64,000 nt of DNA, from positions 45,924,723 to 45,988,722 of the forward strand of contig OX465584.1 of the NCBI GenBank assembly GCA_950022655.1. Direction: 5' to 3'. A model generated the notes under the pieces. That model saw only the letters and a list, made by a program, of their open reading frames with translations, was not told the origin of the DNA and searched no databases. Position numbers and translations under genes: made by a program. The number at the start of each line of letters is the position of its first letter. The stretch's first letter is position 1. Source of the DNA: Alentia gelatinosa. Its lineage: Eukaryota > Annelida > Polychaeta > Phyllodocida > Polynoidae. Positions 49,894-57,656 of this stretch are shown here, one piece after another.

Positions 49894-51657
49894 AGGACGA
49901 GGCTTAAACACCTGCACTGCGGCCGACGCAACCGTGAATTTGACCAGAATTCGATCTGATACCAGCCAGTTGCCATGTTATAAACGTAGCAACCATTGTG
50001 AAAAGAGTCAACAATGTTGGGGAGCCTTGGAAGCCGTGATGACTGTCTCCACATCCTCTAAACAGATGTTTTGTTTGGTGGGAGAGTGTAAAAACTCTGC
50101 CATATCTGAAATTTGGATATGGATAGTAGAAAATAGTATTTTCTAAGAGCTCAAACTCAAAGTTTCTTCCGAATCGGACTCCTCAGGCGTCTTTGGGGCT
50201 AACAAGGTCTGGACAGTGTCTAGTTTAAAAAAGATAACCATGGTAAATTGTGTAAAATCCACTTGTCAGTGCAAGTTTGGTGTGTGTTTTGGGTCAATAA
50301 ACAGTTGTTCATGAGAGTCAAAGTTGATTTTAAGAATGTCATACCTGGTTTTAAATTTACAATGGCAAGCCATGTTATGTTTGTTTTCTAACAACCAATG
50401 GACTGTTATAGTAACATGGATTTAAAGGAATGTTGAATCTGCATGAGGTGAAGTTTACCCTCATGGCCTAGAAATAGTTTGATTTTAGAGAGAGGCGGGG
50501 GCAGGGACCTGTAATTTGAAAAATTTTAAACGATGCAGAGGGGTTTGTCCCCATAGTCAGGCTTGTGATTCAACAGTCTGGTCCAAAAGTTAGTAGATGG
50601 GTGCATCTATTAGGTTGAGACCAAAAGGGATTTGGGTCTGTAGTTTGTAGATCCAATTTTTTCAATTCGGTTCCGCGACTGTTGTGCAGTTTTGGAGTCG
50701 GGTGGGGCATGTATGAAATCTACAATAGTGATTTCCACATCATCCAACCCATGATGGTCATTTTGGTTGAAATGATACCTTATATCAGTGTCTACCTTCT
50801 TATACTGGATCCGGTAGAAATGGCCTTGAAAACGATCCATAAGTCATCGTTTTGTCTGGCCTACGTATTGAATGCCGTATGTTTTACAGGTAATACAGTA
50901 AAAATAATGTTGGAGCTCTGGCACGTGATATCGTATTTGGCCGAAAACTCTCGGCCCGTGGAGAACAATTATTTGCAGCCGGTTTTATTCAATCTAGGGC
51001 AGTATCTGCACATGCGATTTGTGCATTCTCTCAGGGTCTTGCCGCTGGTGGCGGCATGTGACTTGGGCTCAGAGCCTGGATGGTACTTCACTTTGGCTCG
51101 GACCAGTTTGCTGCAGAGATTTGGGGGCTTCTTGAGTCTCACTATGTATCCCATATTTTTTAGATTTGCAGTCTTGCTGGACTGTGCCATGAGATGCCAA
51201 TTTGAATCTATAACCTTTCTAGTATTGTTAAAGGTGGGATGGTAAGTGGTCACCAATATGGGCTTTGGTGCCATCTCAGGGCCCCGGTTGTCCTATGTGG
51301 GCAAACCCTTGGGGTCAGGGCGTGGGGTGTGTAGTGCTGAGAGGATAGAATCCGCCACCAGATTGATGGGGTATCCTCTATGAACGAAATGTGCTCCCTT
51401 GAGGAGGTTGTTTCTCAAGAAGTCCTGCACGTTCGTGCAGATTCGTCTAATGCAGAGGAATTGTCCCAGTGGGATACCCCCCCTGCAATGTTTGGGGTGT
51501 GCAGATTGAAAATGCAGAAAATTGTTTGCATCCATCTGCTTAGAGTATAGATCGGTAATGATTTTCCCATCCTCTATCTTAACCAGAGTGTCTAGGAAAG
51601 GGATCTCTACATTGGAGATCTCACTCGTAAATTTGATAGAGGTATGCACATTATTGA
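49894..51657 (-). pseudogene. Decayed Penelope-like element, minus-strand arm
   Basis: Minus-strand coding pieces in broken frames. 51657-51293 gives LNNVHTSIKFTSEISNVEIP, the palm end of a Penelope-type reverse transcriptase. 51274-50969 gives its connector with a Cys cluster (CTNRMCRYCPRLNKTGC). About 50965-50610 gives a GIY-YIG endonuclease (ITCKTYGIQYVGQTKR, then DIRYHFNQNDHHGL), with at least two frame breaks. The 5' part, including the catalytic YxDD region, is missing. 49894-50609 is presumably its 3' untranslated part. It is clearly a different subfamily from the young element nearby (about 40% identity by eye over shared stretches). Confidence 0.8.
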
Positions 51658-51690
51658 GATGTTCAATAATGTGCATACCTCTATCAAATT
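51630..51690. repeat. Perfect 28-bp inverted repeat at the element junction
   Basis: Arms 51630-51657 and 51663-51690 are perfect inverted copies with a 5-base spacer (GATGT). The arm sequence is reverse-transcriptase coding sequence, so the point marks where the old element flips orientation. The young element starts one base beyond the right arm. Confidence 0.9.
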
Positions 51691-51691
51691 C

Positions 51692-52295
51692 TTTAGTTTA
51701 ATTGGGGAACGGATCTTTATCCACTACCAACAATCTAGAAAATTTGAAATAAACATTTCACAAGTCTCCCAATCCAGACTCGCACGATGACCAGGTACAC
51801 CATATGGACAGTGAACATACAAAACATGACAACTGCCCACTGAGTGTGAAGGAAACAACCCCCCACACCCACATAAACAACACACAAAAATGCCAACATA
51901 GACAACAGGCATGACAATAAACACACACAGAAGTAGGATAACACATACACCTACCCACATAGATCCGAAATGTATCTGATGAGCCAGATGATGGCGAAAC
52001 TGCACAGATAAATCAAGTTGGGAAGGGGAAACACAACCTACAAGACCACCATAACAGTGGCCACAAGGTGAAGGTCGAACAGAGAGAACACACCCCTCCG
52101 TTCAACCAACCAAATCCCCCAACCAACAGTGTGTACATGTAACCAAAGACAACCACAGCCTCACCCAATGAGGACGGTTTCAAAACCGGAAACGCAGCGA
52201 AAATGCGCGAATTTCTGTGGTTCAAATCACTTACCTGGTCAGATGTGCAGTCATACTTCGGATTCACCACATGCCCCGTCATAAGATATTCCTAT
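51692..52295 (+). repeat. Penelope-type terminal repeat, left copy (604 bp)
   Basis: Starts TTTAGTTTAATTGGGGAACG and ends CATAAGATATTCCTAT. It is matched by 56966-57569 at a constant offset of 5274 bases. I saw no difference between them, so the insertion or last homogenisation is recent. It contains a hammerhead-like motif. It probably supplies the promoter for ORF1 and ORF2. Confidence 0.92.
51950..52026 (+). ncRNA. Hammerhead-ribozyme-like motif, left repeat
   Basis: The core CTGATGA (51976-51982), a 3-bp stem II GCC/GGC with a 7-base loop, and GAAA (51996-51999) are present. A short stem III CTG-CA-CAG follows. Stem I can form between ATGTAT (51970-51975) and ATAAAT (52008-52013) with one mismatch, and further out between CCTACCCAC (51950-51958) and GTTGGGAAGG (52017-52026). 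Hammerheads are known in Penelope-like elements. The usual U-H cleavage dinucleotide between stem III and stem I appears to be absent, so cleavage may be lost. Confidence 0.65.
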
Positions 52296-52393
52296 CACTT
52301 TTTCCTTTTGAATCCAGTCCTGTACACAGACCACACTGATCGATCTGATTTAGCTCCAGCAGTCCACAGGACGTGTAGCAAAACAGTCACTCA

Positions 52394-54436
52394 GTGCTCT
52401 CAATCTCACCAGTTACTGGGAGATTACAGCAGGTAGAAATAGGCGACATAGTCCTTCATTTCACTGCAACTTCAGTTCCGATCTCGAAGCAGACGGCACT
52501 ATCACACATGTCGGATTCCAACGACGAACCGGCACGCCAAGGGCCATCAGAAATGGTGGTCGAGACGGCGTCGACATCGGCGGACTCCCACACCGGGACG
52601 GCACCGCCGCCCACGCCGACAACGAAGGGGACTAAGAGGAAGTTTTCTTGGACCGCAGAGCCCGAGGAAGCAGACGAAACACCAGTCGAACCGACAACCG
52701 TAAGTACTCCTTCGTTCAAACGCCATAGGCGCAACAAACAATTAAAATTAACTGAATGTCTTTCCCGGCACGCACGCCGCACAACGCTGGTACCTAACCG
52801 CGACAATGCGGAAAACAACGTGATATCGGCGACTGCCGGGAACAAGCTTGTACCAACACACGGAGTTAGCGACACCGATAATTTGCGCATTCTGATCGAA
52901 CTCTCGACGGACTCGCCAAATATCGGATCCGCAACCCACGATAATGTTTATATCGTTAAATCAAAGCCGGATGATGTTTGTTTCGATAACATGCCAAACC
53001 AAATCGGTGTATCAACACCTTGTCAGATCGAATACGAAAGCACCGGCGGTCCACACGCTGAATCCAAGATGGCGGCCCCCACGCGCAATGCGACGGGCGC
53101 CATTATCGAAGCAGAGACACGTCACTGTTTGGTATCTGGAGATGTCTCTCACTTTAACGGTTCCAAACGTGTAAACAACTCGAATTCGATCAATATAAAC
53201 TTGGAAATGCTTCCCCTTACACGTGAAACGACACATACACGTGAAATTTCGGCAACATTCGGAAAATGCGAAAATAACGGCGACAGTCGAACCGAATCCA
53301 AAATGGCGGCTCCCACGCTCGCACAGGGCGCCGCCATTATCGCACACGCTAACGCCTTTGACTTGAACACTACAGACACTGACAACCATACAGGTCTAGT
53401 GAATCATACAGGGCAAGCAAATATTTCGAATGATAATGCACATTATACTTTGATTAAAGTGCCTTCAATACCTACTGAAAGTTCTGTAAATAACTCCAAG
53501 GAGTTAACACAACAACAAAAAGAGTTGAATTCTCCAACAGTTGGGGAAACTTTTGATAATGCCTCTGAGAAATCACACCTGTTGACAAATAAAACTGAAA
53601 AATTGTTTGACACCATGAAAAAAACTCGGAAATTCAATTTTCCAATTTCAGTCAATCATACCACTGCAACTAATTGTGATTTTTCTGCTTCCTCCCCACA
53701 GGCCCCCACAGACAACCGTTTGCCGGATACTGTTTGGGCAGTCTTCAAGCATGCCAGAATAGCAACCCTGGAGGCCATGCGTTCGGAGATGCGTGCTGAA
53801 TGGACAGAGGAGGCGTTGGACGGAGGGTTCATAGAGCCGTGGTGCTACGGTCTGGAGAAGATGCCCCGGAGTTTCGACGGCACACCTCTGGCCAAAAAAA
53901 TCGTGGAGATACGCAAGAATGCGGCTCAGGCTATCATGACCGAGACGGCAAAGTATAGCAAAGACCAAGCGGCTAAATACAAGCGAACCGCTAACGGGTT
54001 CATCTTAGGTGTTAACACGATGCTGACACAGGAAGAACTACCAGACATCGCGAGTAAACACCAGGAGACGGCAAAAACGAGCATGAAGACTCTTATTGCC
54101 TCTGAAGAGAAGAAAGAGAAGTCCGCGCTCAACACAAAGAGTAAGAAAATGGCGGCAAACAAGATAAGAGATGCCGACATTCAGGATCCAGCGAGCTGCC
54201 TGCAGTCGCAGTTCTACAAAAAACAGCAGGCAAAAGCCGACCGGGAAAACACCCAACCACCGAGTAACCAGCTTCAGGGCACCTCGGCTGGGGGCAGTGT
54301 CCTAGAACGCGGCCAACCCCGAGAGACCCACCTGGATTTTTCGGGGCGCGGCCAGCGCGGCCAGTACCGACCTCGCGGGCGCGGCCCAGCGCGCCGAGGA
54401 GGCCGGCGCCCATACAGGGGAAGGCCCCGGTACTGA
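52394..54436 (+). CDS. ORF1 of the Penelope-like element, unknown family
   Basis: A 680-residue frame. The ATG at 52508 (residue 39, MSDSNDEPARQ) may be the real start. Residues about 40-130 are Pro/Thr-rich with basic, NLS-like clusters (KRKFSW, FKRHRRNKQLKL). An internal duplication is seen: ESKMAAPT recurs at about residues 223 and 302, each followed by an AII motif. Residues about 440-600 look more folded and conserved (WAVFKHARIATLEAMRSEMR; EPWCYGLEKMPRSFDG; a Lys-rich helix). The last ~30 residues are Arg/Gly-rich (GRGQRGQYRPRGRGPARRGG), a typical RNA-binding tail. The composition suggests a gag-like nucleic-acid-binding protein, but I recognise no named domain. It ends 2 bases before the first ORF2 start codon called here and overlaps the open ORF2 frame. 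Confidence 0.8.
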   Translation: MLSISPVTGRLQQVEIGDIVLHFTATSVPISKQTALSHMSDSNDEPARQGPSEMVVETASTSADSHTGTAPPPTPTTKGTKRKFSWTAEPEEADETPVEPTTVSTPSFKRHRRNKQLKLTECLSRHARRTTLVPNRDNAENNVISATAGNKLVPTHGVSDTDNLRILIELSTDSPNIGSATHDNVYIVKSKPDDVCFDNMPNQIGVSTPCQIEYESTGGPHAESKMAAPTRNATGAIIEAETRHCLVSGDVSHFNGSKRVNNSNSININLEMLPLTRETTHTREISATFGKCENNGDSRTESKMAAPTLAQGAAIIAHANAFDLNTTDTDNHTGLVNHTGQANISNDNAHYTLIKVPSIPTESSVNNSKELTQQQKELNSPTVGETFDNASEKSHLLTNKTEKLFDTMKKTRKFNFPISVNHTTATNCDFSASSPQAPTDNRLPDTVWAVFKHARIATLEAMRSEMRAEWTEEALDGGFIEPWCYGLEKMPRSFDGTPLAKKIVEIRKNAAQAIMTETAKYSKDQAAKYKRTANGFILGVNTMLTQEELPDIASKHQETAKTSMKTLIASEEKKEKSALNTKSKKMAANKIRDADIQDPASCLQSQFYKKQQAKADRENTQPPSNQLQGTSAGGSVLERGQPRETHLDFSGRGQRGQYRPRGRGPARRGGRRPYRGRPRY

Positions 54437-54438
54437 AC

Positions 54439-56937
54439 TTGAGGTACAACAAAGACTGTAACGAAAAGAAAGCCAAAAAGAACGGTAACATGTACAGGCA
54501 ACTCAGTGAGGAACAAAAGAAACTCTCACTGACTGCCACCACTGCCAATAACATGCGAGAACCGATCAATAAAGAGCCGATCAGTGTTGAAAAAAATGTG
54601 TCAGTTTCTATGTCAACTAGCGAAATCTCAGGTCAAAAGATAATTAACCTGTCAAATCATGTCCTCACAAATGATGAAAAATCTATTCTAGGGAAGGGAC
54701 TGAAATTCTGCCCAACCCAGAACTATGTAGAAAAGGGAGAACTAAGGAAAGACTTAGATACTTTCTCGAACAGGCTTAGAACCAAACAATTCATGGCTAA
54801 AATTGATTCTGAAAAAACAAAAAACAAAAAAATCGGTAGCCTACCACTAGAAAATGTTCTAACCAAAATAAGCCCATATGGCAACACCATAGATTTCATC
54901 AAAATGAAAAAACAAAGTCAATGGAAACCACCACCTGGTTCCACTAATCTCGAGACTTTCATAAGCAATACCGAAACCGATATTACTAAGAGTAGTATTA
55001 AAAGAAACAACAATCAGAATGTGAAAAGGACAGAAAAAGATGCCCTCAGAGACCTAAAACGCAACAAGGAGATAGTAATATTTCCTGCGGACAAAGGGGG
55101 AGCAATTGTAGTACAAAACACAAAAGACTACATCAAAGAAGCACATAGACAACTTGGTGATGAAAACACATATGAAAAACTAGACAAAGATCCAACGAAA
55201 CAACACACAGAAGTAGTGGAACAGCTGGTAGAGGAAATGGTGGAAAATGGAGACATAACCAAGAAAATGGCAAAAACAATATTGGTAATGAAACCAAGAA
55301 CCCCACAAGTATACTTCCTACCTAAAATTCACAAGAATATTCTGCCCCCCCCGGGGAGACCAATCGTATCGGCAAACGACTGTCCTACCGAGCGCATCTC
55401 CGCATTGGTAGACGTTTTTCTGAAACCGCATGTATCAAAAATGAAATCATATGTGAAAGACACGACTGATTTCATCAACAAAATCGAAAAGATTGAAAAA
55501 CTGGAAAAAGACAGCATCATAGGGACAATGGATGTCACCTCTCTATACACCAATATCCCCACGGACGAAGGTATCGAGGTAATACAGGAAAAACTGAACA
55601 AATGCAGAAATCACCTGGAAAAACCATCCAATGAATACCTATGTAAAGCATTAGAAACAGTCCTAAAGAAAAACAATTTCCAGTTCAATGGCACAAACTA
55701 CCTCCAAAAAAGTGGCACAGCAATGGGGACCAGAGTAGCCCCTTCTTTTGCAAACCTCTTCATGGAGAAAATAGAAACAGAAATCCTGGGAAAAACAGGA
55801 AAAAAAACAAAAACATGGTACCGATACATAGATGACATTTTCTTCATCTGGGAGCATGGAGAAAACGATCTAAAAAAGTGGTTAGAGTCAAACAACAAAC
55901 TTCACCACAGCATCAAATTCACAGCCGAATGGTCTAGAGAGAAAATAAATTTCCTTGACACCTGGGTGAAAAAAGATGTAGATGGGAAACTATACACAGA
56001 CCTGTATATGAAACCCACGGATACAAACTCATACCTCAGGTACGAATCGGCCCACCCACCGAGCTGCAAACGTAGCCTACCGGAGAGCCAATTCCTCCGA
56101 ATTAAAAGGATCACTCAAAAAACAGATGACTACGAAAAACATGCAGAAAAGAAAACTGCAGATTTCTTAGAAAGAGGATACCCGTTAGACCTTATCAATG
56201 AGGCCAAGGAAAAGGTAGCAAAAAAGAACAGAACTGACCTTCTGAAACCCAAACCAAAAAGAGACGAAAAATTGGATAGAATTTTTCTCACAACAACTTT
56301 CAGACCGGGCAAAAAACATGTCCAAACAGCTGTCAGAAAAAACTGGGACACCCTGGGCAAGTCAGCAACAACCAAACACATACACCGGGCTGATCTCATG
56401 ATGGGATACCGCCGCCCGAAAAATGTACGTGACCACATAGTGAGTTCAAGGCTGAATTACAACCCAGATGAACCCCTGAAAGGCGAGAGCAGAACCAACA
56501 CTCTAAACAAGTGCAAAAAATCAAACTGCAAATACTGCCAAACACTTGACAGCTCGGGAACTATCACCCAAAAAAGCCGAAAAATGGAATGCAAAAAGAA
56601 TATAACATGCAATAGCTCAAATGTAATCTACTGCATAGAATGCAAAAAATGCAACATCAGATATGTTGGTCAAACCAAACGGAAAATAAAAGAGAGAATC
56701 CGTGAACACATGTACTCTGTGAAAACAAAAAAGGACTCGGACATCGGGTACCACTTCAACAACACCCTACATGAGGGCACCTCAGACATGAAGGTCTACA
56801 TATTAGACTTCATATACGAGCACCCCGAAAGTGACAGAGCAAAAACACTCAGAAACACTATCGAGCATAATTGGATCCATCGACTACAAACTGTAGCACC
56901 TTATGGTCTGAATACAATGGACAACAAATATGGATGA
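54439..56937 (+). CDS. ORF2: Penelope-type reverse transcriptase with GIY-YIG endonuclease
   Basis: 832 codons. Residues about 215-225 carry ADKGGAIVV; 295-315 PKIHKNILPPPGRPIVSAND; 365 DVTSLYTNIP (motif A Asp); then GTAMGTRVAPSFANLFM; about 463 YIDD (motif C); FLERGYPLDLI ends the RT part. A Cys cluster (CKKSNCKYCQTL, about 691-705) precedes the GIY-YIG domain at about 728-760 (VIYCIECKKC then IRYVGQTKRKIKERIREH). This order (RT, Zn-binding linker, GIY-YIG) defines endonuclease-bearing Penelope-like elements, which insert by target-primed reverse transcription. No frame breaks are seen, so it looks competent. The listed start is TTG; the first ATG is 54490. The frame is open from 54268, in -1 relative to ORF1, without an ATG in the overlap, so ORF2 may be made by reinitiation or frameshifting. 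Confidence 0.93.
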   Translation: MRYNKDCNEKKAKKNGNMYRQLSEEQKKLSLTATTANNMREPINKEPISVEKNVSVSMSTSEISGQKIINLSNHVLTNDEKSILGKGLKFCPTQNYVEKGELRKDLDTFSNRLRTKQFMAKIDSEKTKNKKIGSLPLENVLTKISPYGNTIDFIKMKKQSQWKPPPGSTNLETFISNTETDITKSSIKRNNNQNVKRTEKDALRDLKRNKEIVIFPADKGGAIVVQNTKDYIKEAHRQLGDENTYEKLDKDPTKQHTEVVEQLVEEMVENGDITKKMAKTILVMKPRTPQVYFLPKIHKNILPPPGRPIVSANDCPTERISALVDVFLKPHVSKMKSYVKDTTDFINKIEKIEKLEKDSIIGTMDVTSLYTNIPTDEGIEVIQEKLNKCRNHLEKPSNEYLCKALETVLKKNNFQFNGTNYLQKSGTAMGTRVAPSFANLFMEKIETEILGKTGKKTKTWYRYIDDIFFIWEHGENDLKKWLESNNKLHHSIKFTAEWSREKINFLDTWVKKDVDGKLYTDLYMKPTDTNSYLRYESAHPPSCKRSLPESQFLRIKRITQKTDDYEKHAEKKTADFLERGYPLDLINEAKEKVAKKNRTDLLKPKPKRDEKLDRIFLTTTFRPGKKHVQTAVRKNWDTLGKSATTKHIHRADLMMGYRRPKNVRDHIVSSRLNYNPDEPLKGESRTNTLNKCKKSNCKYCQTLDSSGTITQKSRKMECKKNITCNSSNVIYCIECKKCNIRYVGQTKRKIKERIREHMYSVKTKKDSDIGYHFNNTLHEGTSDMKVYILDFIYEHPESDRAKTLRNTIEHNWIHRLQTVAPYGLNTMDNKYG

Positions 56938-56965
56938 GAGACAAACACAGCCACGTCAAAAATTT

Positions 56966-57569
56966 TTTAGTTTAATTGGGGAACGGATCTTTATCCACTA
57001 CCAACAATCTAGAAAATTTGAAATAAACATTTCACAAGTCTCCCAATCCAGACTCGCACGATGACCAGGTACACCATATGGACAGTGAACATACAAAACA
57101 TGACAACTGCCCACTGAGTGTGAAGGAAACAACCCCCCACACCCACATAAACAACACACAAAAATGCCAACATAGACAACAGGCATGACAATAAACACAC
57201 ACAGAAGTAGGATAACACATACACCTACCCACATAGATCCGAAATGTATCTGATGAGCCAGATGATGGCGAAACTGCACAGATAAATCAAGTTGGGAAGG
57301 GGAAACACAACCTACAAGACCACCATAACAGTGGCCACAAGGTGAAGGTCGAACAGAGAGAACACACCCCTCCGTTCAACCAACCAAATCCCCCAACCAA
57401 CAGTGTGTACATGTAACCAAAGACAACCACAGCCTCACCCAATGAGGACGGTTTCAAAACCGGAAACGCAGCGAAAATGCGCGAATTTCTGTGGTTCAAA
57501 TCACTTACCTGGTCAGATGTGCAGTCATACTTCGGATTCACCACATGCCCCGTCATAAGATATTCCTAT
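56966..57569 (+). repeat. Penelope-type terminal repeat, right copy (604 bp)
   Basis: Copy of 51692-52295, beginning 29 bases after the ORF2 stop codon. The first base or two upstream (AAATTTTTTAG versus AAATTCTTTAG) leave the exact left edge uncertain by a few bases. Confidence 0.92.
57224..57300 (+). ncRNA. Hammerhead-ribozyme-like motif, right repeat
   Basis: Second copy, with CTGATGA at 57250-57256 and the same apparent absence of the U-H cleavage dinucleotide. Two copies in one transcript would bracket the ORF-containing unit. Confidence 0.65.
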
Positions 57570-57635
57570 TAACCTAATAGATGCACCCATCTTCTTACTT
57601 TTGGACCAGACTGTTGAATCACAAGCCTGACTAAG
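57570..57635 (+). pseudogene. Plus-strand 3' tail of the decayed Penelope-like element
   Basis: AACCTAATAGATGCACCCAT and the following 45 bases are the reverse complement of 50555-50620, the stop-codon and 3' flank region of the old minus-strand copy, with a few differences. It is immediately followed by the right target-site duplication. With the hairpin arm at 51663-51690 it shows that a plus-oriented arm of the old element once lay here. Confidence 0.85.
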
Positions 57636-57656
57636 GAGAATGTAGATAGCTGTTAT
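57636..57656. repeat. Target-site duplication, right copy
   Basis: GAGAATGTAGATAGCTGTTA plus T; matches 49873-49893 at 20 of 21 bases. Confidence 0.75.

Noticed and set aside
50682..51245. A 187-residue plus-strand frame
   Set aside because: It is antisense to the decayed Penelope reverse transcriptase/endonuclease, whose minus-strand motifs are recognisable.
51724..52282. Cys/Val-rich minus-strand frames that recur at 56998-57556
   Set aside because: They recur only because the terminal repeat is duplicated. They overlap the hammerhead-like motif and look like low-complexity CA/TG sequence read in frame.
51692..57569. An LTR retrotransposon or retrovirus-like element
   Set aside because: There is no protease, integrase or RNase H, and the RT has Penelope-type motifs with a GIY-YIG domain. 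The repeats are therefore Penelope-type rather than true LTRs.
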